Shown here: piece by piece, positions 34,501-46,500 of the stretch
Numbering within the stretch: position 1 is the first letter of the stretch
Layout: each line of letters begins with the position of its first letter
Assembly (NCBI GenBank): GCA_958510825.1
Contig: OY294047.1
Coordinates: 2,790,001 to 2,854,000, forward strand
DNA length: 64,000 bases
Reading direction: 5' to 3'
Origin: Brachypterus glaber
Lineage: Eukaryota; Arthropoda; Insecta; Coleoptera; Kateretidae
The notes under the pieces: generated by a model
The model's database searches: none
Seen by the model: the letters and a program-made list of their open reading frames with translations, nothing else
What the model was told of the DNA's origin: nothing
Translations under genes and position numbers: made by a program

Positions 34501-37500
34501 TGTACATTGCATCCGGTGGACAGTCGATTAATCTATCCGAAAATATTGAAATGTTGTTCATTCCAAGTTCATTAAAATATAATTCATATTCTGGTTTTCT
34601 GAAAATAATAAGGTAGAGAAGACATTTTTTATACAAAGTCCAAACCAACTTTCATAAGAAATTGTAAACATTTAAAAATAATTATCCCCGCCCTCGGGAT
34701 ATCCATGATGGATCTCTAATGGATATCCAGTGGATATCCTTTAGGGAGGTTAAAAAAATAGATGTCCACTGGATATCTCGTCTGCGGTCTCGGAATTTTG
34801 TAACGCGAAAAATGCACTCAAACAATTGCCAAGCAAAATATTTTTTTAATACAGTAAAAAAATTATCGATAACTCAACATGCACTTATGATATTACTACT
34901 GACAATACATCAATTTTGTTTGGTGTGTTTTAGGGAAATTATTAATTTACCTTTTACCTGCACTAAACGCCATCAGTTTTTTTATTTTTTCGTTTTGTGA
35001 TAACAACGCTGCTAAGTAGGCAGTGCTTCTTGGCGAATTAACATGACTTTGTATGACACTTCCACATAATTCTAAATCTTCTACAATTTTTCCAAATGTA
35101 GCGGGACCCAGACAAAAAGACTTATCCTAAAAGATTAAAATGGGATGAACTGTTTTAAATAAATGGGTTAACCGAGACTATATAAAAGGTACTATTATAG
35201 TCCTTTTCCTACGATCCTCTATGAAAATGACATTTAGCACACTTTTGTTCTTTAGAAAACGCCCCATATCGCACTAGTTTGATATTTTTATATCACACTC
35301 GTGTGATATTTATGTATGGAGGTTTGCCTAATTTTATTTAGATATTTACCTCGTAGATTCTACGAATTGTATTCACCTTGTTTTATAAACCATTTTCCAC
35401 CTTTCACCACAGCCTTTTATATCTTTTAAGTGTTTTAATCCAAATATTTCTGTTTTCCATGTCAAAAATAGAAACTATAGTTATAACGTTATTATTTTGA
35501 ACATTACTGTCTAGTCTAGACAGTCTAGATGTTATAAAAATTACTTAACTTTTTATTTAGTTACCTTACATTACATAAAAAACATCAAAATACACAGTAT
35601 TTTTCTTATGAAATGTAAAACAGAACAATTTTACTGTCTTATATGGCAGCATAACCACAGAAATCTAATTTAATAAGTAAACTCAAGTTTGCATTTATTT
35701 AGGAATAAGCAACCCATTAAACAGCTATGTATTGTATTAAATATGAAACCAAGAAAACTAAAGCTAAATGAAAATCATATTGCCTGTTTGACATACTTAC
35801 ATATATAAATTTGTATGCTCTTTATAATTATTTTGTGCTTTGCTTTTCTTAAAAATTAATAAAAATTAGAAAATTTTAAAATAAGAAACTTCATATTTTT
35901 TCGTGACCGTAGGAAAAATAGTTTCATACACTCGTGGGGTTTCCTCACTCGCCTAGCGGCTCGTTCGTAAACCTTCCCACTCGCATGAAATATGTCACTT
36001 TCCACGCTAGTTATGTAATATACTATTTTGTACATGCAAGTATATTAGAGCACATTTCAAAACTTTATTTACCTGAACTATTAGTTTGTGACTCTTGACA
36101 AAACTACTTCTAGCTAGCTTCGTTCTCATGGTGGAATGAAATGCAATTATTTGAGGACAGTGTTTGTCCCACACGAAGAATTTGTTACTAAATTTTAACC
36201 CATGATTCATTTGTTTAACTTCTAATTCGTCTTCTAGTTCTTTGCTTAGTTTGTTTGGATCCCTTAAAAACACAAAACAATTATCTATTACATTTGGAAT
36301 CAAGAAATAGTAATTATATACCAAGGTAGAGAAGACATTTTTTATAGCCGAGCGTATTAAATCCCGAGCTGCGTAGAAGCAAGGGATTTAACAGTGCGAG
36401 GCTATAATAGTCTTCTCTACCATGGTTTATACATTAGTTTTTTCACTACTAGCACTATTTAACTATTTTTATTCAAATAATAAAATAAATTATTAACAGA
36501 AATTATATTTCTTGAAATTTTCATAAAAATCAAGTAGCCTTGATCAATGACATTTGCTCAAATAAATACTTTGAACTGACGTTTAAAAACTTTTTTTTTT
36601 CATTATATTTAGCTAATTATTGATTGTATTAATTGGTAATAATTGTAATTAATTATATTTAATAAATAGAAAGTTATTTAAAGCTATTTTCTTGGGTTTA
36701 ATTAGTAAAAATTGCACAAAGAACTGAAACATCTAAAGTGACAGAAATCCGTTGTTTATAAAATTTACTCCTACTAGGAGAGAAAAAATTGTTATGGCTA
36801 TAGGTGAAGAAAATTGATTTCACAGTCTGAAAACATGATAAATAATGGTATGTTCTAAATTAAAATTAACAAAATTAACCTACATCGAACTACAAAAAGT
36901 ATCTTAAAATCATGCAGTATTGTAAGAAGATTCCTGCACTAAGAAGAATATTTGTTTTATGGCCATATCTTTTTAGAATATCGATATATTGTATATATAT
37001 GCATGAAATAAATAATAATAATAATATTAATAATAATAAGAATAATAATAATAATAATGCGCTTATAATTAGAAATAGAAGGTATACAGAAGGGGACATC
37101 AAGTGACATTGGATATTTTAACATGTGGCCTGGTAAAGGCAAAAAATGAGCTCCGACACACGTAAAATGTCGCGGTTGCCTTTAAAATTGTCCTCTATGT
37201 CGCTCACTAAAAAACCCTTAAAATATCTTATGCCAAGTGATTACTAGGGGAAGTCAGGGTTAACTGGGCCACAGGGTTAACTGGTCCACCTGGATTTTAT
37301 TAACTTTTTTTATTAGTATTGGCGCCTTAGGGCAAATTCTAGTGATATTTAGTTAGTAGTATTGTTTAAAGTATTATGACGGACCGTGTTGTCCACGTGT
37401 AAGTTGTAGTAAAGAAAGTTAATTTTTTTCGATGAAAAGTGGGTATTTACCTTAACTTTTATTTTTTAATTAATACTTTTTTATTAATAGGAGGATCTAG

Positions 37501-40500
37501 ACTAATATTTTACCTAATATACTGAGTATTTTATTAATTATACTGCATAATTTCCGCCTTCTAATATCTTAATAAGTAATAAAATTTTATCTTTTTATTC
37601 AGTAGTGTCACTCAGGGTTTACTGGTTCGGGGTTAACTGGACCACTTATGTCAATACTAATTAGTTCGGGGTTAACTGGGCCATGTTCGGTTAACCCCGG
37701 ACCAGTTAATCCTCAGATATATCTAATATTTAACATATTATGTTGTCTATTTTTATTTGATTTCAAATCGTTTTTATTCACAATAATTAAAATACAATAA
37801 ATTTTTGTTAGTGGCCCAGTTAACCCTGAGTAGTGGTCCAGTTAACCCTGCCTTATGGGGTTAACTGGTCCAACGGGGTCAACTGGTTTATTGTTAATAA
37901 CTTTTTTTATATAAATAATATTTGTCTGAAATATTAATATGTTCTAACTATAGTATTAATCTAACTTTTGCTATAGAAAATATTTGAAAATTATTTACAG
38001 GTTTTTCAAAAACTGGATATGGAAAAAAGCGGTCCAGTTAACCCCGACTTCCCCTACTACTCAAAACATTGGCCTTTTAGGTTTCCAGGACGGCTAAATT
38101 TAGGCCTTTTAATCAATGAAAAATTAAATTTAATAAATATTTAATGAATCATCAGTTCAAATACTCACTGCACTTTTTTCGTATTCACCCAACAAGTAAC
38201 CGGTTTTTCTTTAGCTTCTACAGTTATTCTTTCGTCTTTCAAATGGTGGGGAAGTAAATCGTTTAAACTTAATGCATTACGTTCTATTCTCAGTCTTGAA
38301 ATTGATGCCGCAATTTTCACTCTTTGGATCCACAGTGCGTTTTCGACTAACATAAGGCCGATACTGTCGAAAAGTTTTCTGCAAGAGTCCATCACCTTAT
38401 TTTCTCTCTTTTTAAAACTTCTGTGGTACAAGTCGTAAAGTAGTAGCCATACGTGAGATTTGCGTTCTGATAACTAAAACATTTAAAATATAATTATTAC
38501 AGAACTAGCCGTTAAGCCTATATCTTAACAGGAAGTCTCGTATTTAAGCCCACGCGGTTTTCAACGGTGGCGCCTACGCCAATATTGTATTGTATTAATT
38601 TTTTTTATTTTTTCCCCTTTGCAGTGGTTCGGAAGTCACTATAAGCTGATTTTATTTTATTATACCAATATGTCATAAGTCATGCTAAAATACAAAAGTT
38701 TGCACATGTCAAAAAAACATAAATGATTTTTACTTTTATATTTTCAATATATGTTATATAGGTATATCCTCTAATAGGTGTTTTATTTATTTTTTTTAAT
38801 TTAAAAACCTAATGGTCAGGTAAAATTTTCTTTCAGCATAAAAATGCGCAACTTTTTTCTTATTTAACCGATCTTCTATCTCTTACAATATACGAGATAC
38901 CCATGCTTGAGGTCGAAAAACGGGCACCCTGTATAATAACAATAAAAGCGTTCACCGATTCAAAATCAGTAAATACGTTTTATGCAATACATACAGATAA
39001 TGAGACAATTACCAGCTGTGGGAGGATTGGTGTAGTGGACTACCGCGTCGTACTTGACGAGTTTACTACCCAAAATAGCGTGAGTTCGATTCTCACCGGC
39101 GCCGATTTGCCTTTTTCAGTTAATTAATAATTGAAATTTGGCGAAGGCGTAAGTGAAGCGGACACTCGATATAAATTGGTTCGCAAGTCAATTAAAGCCG
39201 GTGGTTCCCTCTACTACTAGCCCACACAAGTCCTGGACTTAGGGGATGCTTAATTAAGTAGAATAGTACGAGGTTAAACAAAAATGTAATGTAATGTAAT
39301 TTTAAATAGATAAACTCAATAATAACCCCCGCGTGGCTTTTACTTTATTGAGTGGATAATTATTTTTTTTATCCACTCAACTGTCACTTGTCAAATTATT
39401 TTCTTGTAAATGTCATTAAAATTTTTAATAAAAATATGAATTCCTAAGCTTTTTATTGGATAAAACCTTGTATGGCACTCTTGGGTAAATTAAGGCAAGG
39501 GCTGGCAAGGTTTTGACCAGGGCGGTAAAAACCAGTGCTATTTACTGGTTTTTAATTCACATTCGTGTTCCTAGTGCCTAAGTAAACGGGAAATTTTTAA
39601 AACTCGGTTTTTGTATCCATGAAACTCATAGGTATTGTGTTATAATTTTTTTTATTAAAAATGTAGGTTTTTCTTGAGGTTTTTTCCAATTTTTTCCGGT
39701 TTTTCCCGGTTTTTACCCTGGTAAATACCGGTAAAAACCACTTTATTTTCCCAGCATTTGGGCAATTGTGGCCCGGCTTTTACCGGTTCTTACCGGTAAA
39801 AACCCTGTCCGGGATTTTTCAGAAAATCCCGTCTTTTTGCCAGCCCTGTCGCAGGTTTATTTTCTAATGGGCAATATCTTTCTTTACCCACTAGTACCAT
39901 AAATAACTATTTTCAGTGTATGATATGAAATATAAGAATTAGCTTTTGATATTTTTGTGCATGTGTGTGACCTTATAAAATTTTATTATAAAGAAACGGA
40001 AAATGTTAATTTAGAAACCTTATTGTTATTTAAAAATAAGTTATTTTTAAACATTTTATATTGCATGCAGATTTAAATGCAATAGTGTTTTTAGATCGAA
40101 CCAACTAATTAATTTTAAACTTTATTGCACGATACTCAATGCCATATTTCCTATTAGACTCAAGTAGGCTATAGTCTGGGCGGCACACAAAATAGTTATT
40201 TATGGTACTAGTGGGTAAAGTAAGATATTGCCCATGAGAAAATTAACCTGCGAGGCGTCAGCCAAGCAGGTTAATTTTCGAGAGGGCAATATCGGTTTAC
40301 CCATGAGTGTCATACAAGGTTTTATCCAATAAATAGCTTAGGAATTCATATTTTTATTAAAAATTTTAATGACATTTACAAGAAAATAATTTGACAAGTG
40401 ACTGTTGAGTGGGTAAAATAAATAATTTTCCACTCAATATAGTAAAAGCCACGCGGGGGTTATTATTGAGTTTATCTATTTAAAATAAAGCTGGTAATTG

Positions 40501-43500
40501 TCTCATTATCTGTATGTATTGGATAAAATATATTCTAAATTTCCTTTAAAAAAATATATATTAGGTAATTCCAGCGTTGATTACGTTACATTTGATGCCT
40601 AATTTAACTTTTAAATGTATAAATTTGTCAATTATATTAAAATAGATAATATTTAAATACAATATTTATTTTTAGTAAATAACAAAGTAACAAAACATTT
40701 ATTTATAACTAGTATAATAAGTTTAATTTGTGATAAATTCTAATTTTATGTAATGTTGCTTACGTTACATTTTGTGACATAGATTTTGATTTAATTAAGT
40801 ACATGTATCTTTAAATTTCTGTTCTATTCCAGAATATAAAATCTTTTTAAATCTAAATGTACATTTGAAAATGTTTTAGAAGTCAGGCTAAAACGTTTAA
40901 AATCCTTAACATTTTTTGAATTATGTATTAAAAGATGAAATATCTGTTGCTTACGTTACAAGGGAATTCGTTGCTTACGTTACATTAAAAGTCCCTATAT
41001 TTTTTTGTATTATAAAGTAACTATCTTGACAATGCATTTCAATACCGAGAGTGTCCTTCGACTGGTACGTTTTCCGTTTTTGTCCCAGGTATTGCTTTCC
41101 CATTTTAATGTTTTCATAATTTTGGGAAAGCAAAAAATTTCAATTTTTTTTGCTTACTTTTCCGTTTTATGATGTTTTATGTCGATATAAATCAATTTCG
41201 AGCAAAAAAAAATAAAATTGTCGGTAGGTGAATCTGTCGGTCGATCTTTTGGTCGATCGATCGGTCGGTCGATCTTTTGGTCGATCGGTCGGTCGTTCTG
41301 CACGATAACTTATGAACACCTTAAGCTGGCTAATAATAATCTGTATTTTATTTAAAGCCAGTCACGATTTGCTGGAATAACCCTATTGGGCTGAAACATA
41401 TGACTTGTTTTTTTTAGCAAATGCCCTAAAAAATAAAAAAATTACTCCAAGAATACTCACCATTGGATATATTGCGAAAAATGCTACATCGTTTAAAGCT
41501 TGCATTAGGATATTTTTATCTAAAAATAAAATAACATTAGAAGACGTACATTAAAAAAGTAGAATTGTATAGTGTCCCGAGTACCTATTCGGAATACCAT
41601 CGGCTATTATAGCCGACTATAATATAAAAAGTCCTCAGTTAAAACGTCCTAACTAACATTTTTGCCATTTTCGGCTTATCTTCATATACCGCTTGTTCTA
41701 TGCCATATTTATCTATTCTCCAGGATTCCCACCAGTCAGGGAAAATAGGAAAGTCAGGGAAAAGTCACGGAAATTGAAATTAAAACATCGAAGTCAGGGA
41801 ATTATGCCATTTATTCGAAAAATTTAGGGAAAATAGAAATGTTAGTTAGAACGTTTTAACTAAGGAGGGCAAAATAGTCGTCCGATCGTCCGAGTATTGT
41901 ATTAATTGGTAATAATTGTAATTAATTATATTTAATAAACAGAAAGTTATTTAAAACTATTTTCTTGGGTTTAATTAGTAAAAATTGCACAAAGAACTCG
42001 AACATCTAAAGTGACAGAAATTGTTTATAAGATTTACTCCTAGGAGAGAAAAAAATTTATTGCTATAGGTGAAGAAAATCGATTTCACAGTCTGAAATCA
42101 TGATAAATAATGGTATGTTCTAAAGCTAGTAGTGAAAAATAGTTATTTATGGTACTAGTAGGTAAAGTAAGATATTTCCCATGAGAAAATTAACCTGTCG
42201 AGGGGGCAATGTCGGTTTACCCATGAGTGCCATACAAGGTTTTATCCAATAAATAGCTTAGGAAATCATATTTTTATTAAAAAATTTAATGACATTTGCA
42301 AGAAAATAATTTGACAAGTGACAGTTGAGTTGGTAAAATAAATAATTATCCAGTCAATAAAGTAAAAGCCACGCGGGGGTTATGATTGAGTTTATCTATT
42401 TAAAATAAAGCTGGTAATTGTCTTATTGTCTGTATGTATTGGATAAAGAAATTTTTATTTATTTATTTAATCTTCGAACTTATTACAGAATCGTGGAGAG
42501 CCCTAAATAAACTTTAGACTGGTGCTTCTCCACTATTTTTGATAACGAATTAAGAAAAAATATAATACTCGATTATCTTCACAGCAAATACAATAGTTAC
42601 TCAGTTAAAATATTACAGATTAGGTTGAATTCCCAATAATTCGTTTTTATTTAGCTGTGTTCCACCTTCTTGTTTAGTAATTTGTTTGTTCGGGTCAAAT
42701 CTTGCTATCGATTTTCACCGACTTCCCCTAGACCTAGAACCTTGAAATTTGGCACAATGGTGTATTCCCGATGACAATGTAATATTCAATCAATAGATTC
42801 ACTATATAGTCACATTTTTAAACATTTGTTTATATTTTAAGACTACTTACATCTAAATACATCATAAATGAGCGTATACACTCTCCTCATTTCTTGCTCA
42901 TCATCGAACGAGGTACTAATAGGAGGTCGCGATAAAAGGCTCCCTGCTTTGGCCAAATCCGATACAGTCCATGTTATGGGGTTTAACCCATATTTTCTTT
43001 TACGGTTTCCTTTGTAGGTGACTATGGGTTCGCAGAAGGAGTTGTTTTTCTTGTGTATGATGTTCCAGTCGTGTAGCTTGACTGTTTCCTCTGGTATGTG
43101 GTCTAACATGGTCCTAAAACACAGGTTTACAAATTTCGGTAAATTTTTGGACCCGAGCAGATGTTTTTTTTTAAGTTACTTTTGGCGCTGATTGCGAATC
43201 CGCAGTCCATTTTAACCAAAAATCATTACTTTATTTGGAAAAATACCAAAAATGAAAAATGAATGGAGATTTCTCCCGTTAGATTAGACAGGGACAAAAG
43301 TTCTACCCAAAAAGAATAGAAGACATACATACACTCCCACTTCCACCCAACCAAACAAATTCTGTATTTGTTCTTTGTTGAACCAATTACAATATTTACT
43401 TGGCCGGGCGAAAAGTGTAACTATATTATTTTTATTAAAGAAATTACTGGCGCCATCTAAATTTTACTAGAATTATGTTATTCTACAGATTCACATTAGC

Positions 43501-46500
43501 TATGTTCGTTCGTGCCGCTCACTGCTACACTTTCCGGCCAACCAAATAAATACTGTATTTGTTGTATGAAAAACAAATACAGTATTTATTTGGTTGGCTG
43601 GAAAGTGTAGCACAAATGAGATAGAGATAGGGTAGACGTCTTTTGTTTCATAATTCTAGTTGTAGAGAGCTCCATTGCAGTGGAACTGCGTCGTTTGTAA
43701 TTTTTTAGGTCCGTCTCACTTATAATAGACCAACAATAATCACTTAACGTATCTTCATCCTAAAAACCTTTGTAATTTTTCTCAATTCTTTGTAAATCTT
43801 GGTGTAGTCGTTTTCTTTTGTCGGCGCTAGTTTCTCCTAAGTTGTCAGGGAAGAAATCCAGATGGGAATGAAAAAAAATGGATTTTCAACCACATTTGGA
43901 CACCCATTTTGCGGTAATTCTTAAAAAGATTTCTAACAATTTACTTGTAGTCGTTACTCTTTCTATTACCACGACTACAAGTAAATTGTTAAAAATCTTT
44001 TGAAGAATTACCGCAAAGTGGGTGTCCGAATGTCACTGGAAATCCATTTTCTTCATTCCCATCTGGATTTTTTTAGGCGAAACTGGCGACGACAAGAGAA
44101 CGACTACACCAAGGTTTACAAAAAATTGAAAAAAATTAAAGGTTTTTGAGACGGGCCTAAAAAATTACAAACGACACAGTTCCACTGCACTTTATTTTAG
44201 ATTTTTGGTATTTTTTCAAATAAATTTATGATTTTTGGTTAAAATGGCTCATTCTTCTATCTAAGAGACCTGACCTGATAGCAAAAAACGGACTGCAGAT
44301 TCGTAATCAGGGCCAAAAGTTACCTAAAAAAACTGCTTTCAGCTACTTGGGTCAAACCGTGTAAACTTGTGACATTAACATTTTCAAGATATTTTCTTAA
44401 AATTCTATTTAAAGATTTTTAATATACCTAAAATAATGTTGGTTGATTTTTTTGAAATGAGTATTTTTATGATTTTGATTTTGACATTTTTTATATCAAT
44501 TTTTGACATAAATTGGACATATTTAAAACAGGGATCCATTAAAATAACCTGTATATATACAGTACAAGAAGTACAGTACAGTACTAGTAATTACTACTAT
44601 ACTATACTATAGTATTACTAGTATTTAGTATCCCAAAAAGTGTTGCCAACTAAAGAATCATATTTTATTGAGAAAATTTCAAAAAGAATACAAAAAAGTT
44701 TGGGGCAAAAAAGGGACAAGAGAAACTTTAACAATATTAAAAACAGTTGCAGTGGCGTACCATGCAATTCTTAGAAGAATGGGCAAAAAACATAGTTGTA
44801 CATTTTTTGTTGCTGTTGAGACAAAACTGCTTTTTTTTAATCATTCTAAATAAATACAAAAGTAGAGAAAGTTTGAGCTTTAAAAAAAAAATAATCTATT
44901 AAGAATGGTTTATAAATTATATATTTAGTCCAATCAAATAATAAATGTAAATTTCAATAAATGTACACGGGCTGATATTTTAAAGGGTAGTAGTGGATGG
45001 TAACAGAACACTCCTGTTTTTTACCGGGTAATTTGCGTAAGGGGTGTCCGCTATCTTGAATTTTAGGGGTGAGTTGCTTAATATTCATCTTACGATAAAA
45101 ATGCTTATAACTTATTTTGTTAAGGAGGAAATTTCCAACAATTTTTGTTTCGATCATTTTTTTAATATATTAACAACAATCGAGTTAATTTAAAAATGGC
45201 CATGTAGGAGGTGAAATTGTTTTTTTGTATTTTTCAGCTAAATTATTCATCGGACGATGAAAGTGGTTATAAGCAAACTTGTAGCTAACAAAATTCTCTA
45301 TAAGTTTCATATATTATAAATTTCCATAGGTACTTTGGTACGGTTACAGAGGGCTCACAAATATGATCTGAAACTGACGTCGTCGTTAGTACGTCGGGGT
45401 CGCCATCTGGTTTCCTGGGTCATCATCATCATCTTCCTTTTTTTTGGCCTTTTCTCAATGAGATAATTAGCCAGATCCCTCTTAGTTACTCAATTCACCA
45501 AAAGTGGCTCTTGTCTGGCTTGGCACCATGCCCACTCCTGTTTTGATTGTAGAAAATTTCCAGTCTTCTGTAAGACCTTTTCTTTTTCTTTTCCTTCTTC
45601 CCTTTTCGTGTTTGCTGTTGGTTGTGTTAGCTGTTGACAAGGCAGTTTTTTCTAATTTGTAATTATATTTGCGCATGCGCTAGTATATAAAAAAATTCTG
45701 TACGTATAAAAACTTCTTCACGTGTTAGTTGCTTCCAAATCAAAATTTATCAGCATTATAAATGATTAAAAAACATAAAATTCCCTTCTTACTCCAATAT
45801 AATCACATGTTCGTCATTTTACTGTACATCATCCATACAATCGCTATAAAATATATAAAATCGAATCCGGGGCATATCTAAGATAGCAAATAAATAAATA
45901 ACTAATACTAAAACACTTGATGCTAAAAATTAAACGTGATTAACGGATTACATAATTCTTGCCAAAAGTACATATTCCTCGTTTCACGGGTAAAAAGCAA
46001 TCTTCATCATCATCATCTAAATTTGCTATTTTTTAAACCTATTTATATTTGGAGGAAGGTGTAGTTTATTCATTTTTAAAATACCACACTGTATCGTTAA
46101 AATGTTTTAAAATGGTATTTTAAACTGCACTAACAAGTTAACAACTAGTTTTGCGCAAAATGGAATTAGTTTTCTAATAGATAGGTGATCTATATTTGAT
46201 ATTTCGTGATAGGAAGCATGAGAATTTAACGGGTGGTTAATTTTACACGACTACACCCAGGTAGCAAAATAACATGAAATTCACGTGAAAGTCACGTTAA
46301 TATGTGACATGTGATGTTAAGATTGTATTCTCATTTAACAAGAATGTAGCATGGTGGGGATGTCCTAAGTCCGCCCCTAATAACATCACACAATGACATC
46401 CCGAAAATAACGTGTTTGTGACATCATAAATCCACATTCCTGTTATATCTAATATCTTATGGATGCCGTTACTGGTACTTTAATATTTAAATAATATTTT

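Larger units (their letters stand above)
38981..39911 (-). mobile_element. MITE family 1, copy 4, interrupted by a SINE and a hAT-like element
   Basis: Family-1 sequence at 38981-39018, about 39299-39490 and 39847-39911, in minus orientation, with two later insertions between. Confidence 0.75.
43147..44355. mobile_element. Outer foldback element with two nested insertions
   Basis: Arms TTGGACCCGAGCAG...AACCAAAAATCAT (43147-43255) and the complement at 44195-44355. A family-8 element and a second foldback lie between them. Confidence 0.62.

Noticed and set aside
37245..38056. A CRISPR-like repeat array
   Set aside because: The motifs are irregularly spaced, in both orientations and bounded by transposon ends.
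39019..39100. A functional tRNA gene
   Set aside because: Promoter boxes are tRNA-like, but the unit continues into a SINE body with a repeat tail and no clean acceptor stem was seen.
44668..44853. A 61-codon basic frame
   Set aside because: Composition is that of AT-rich random sequence (Lys, Phe), with no context or motif.
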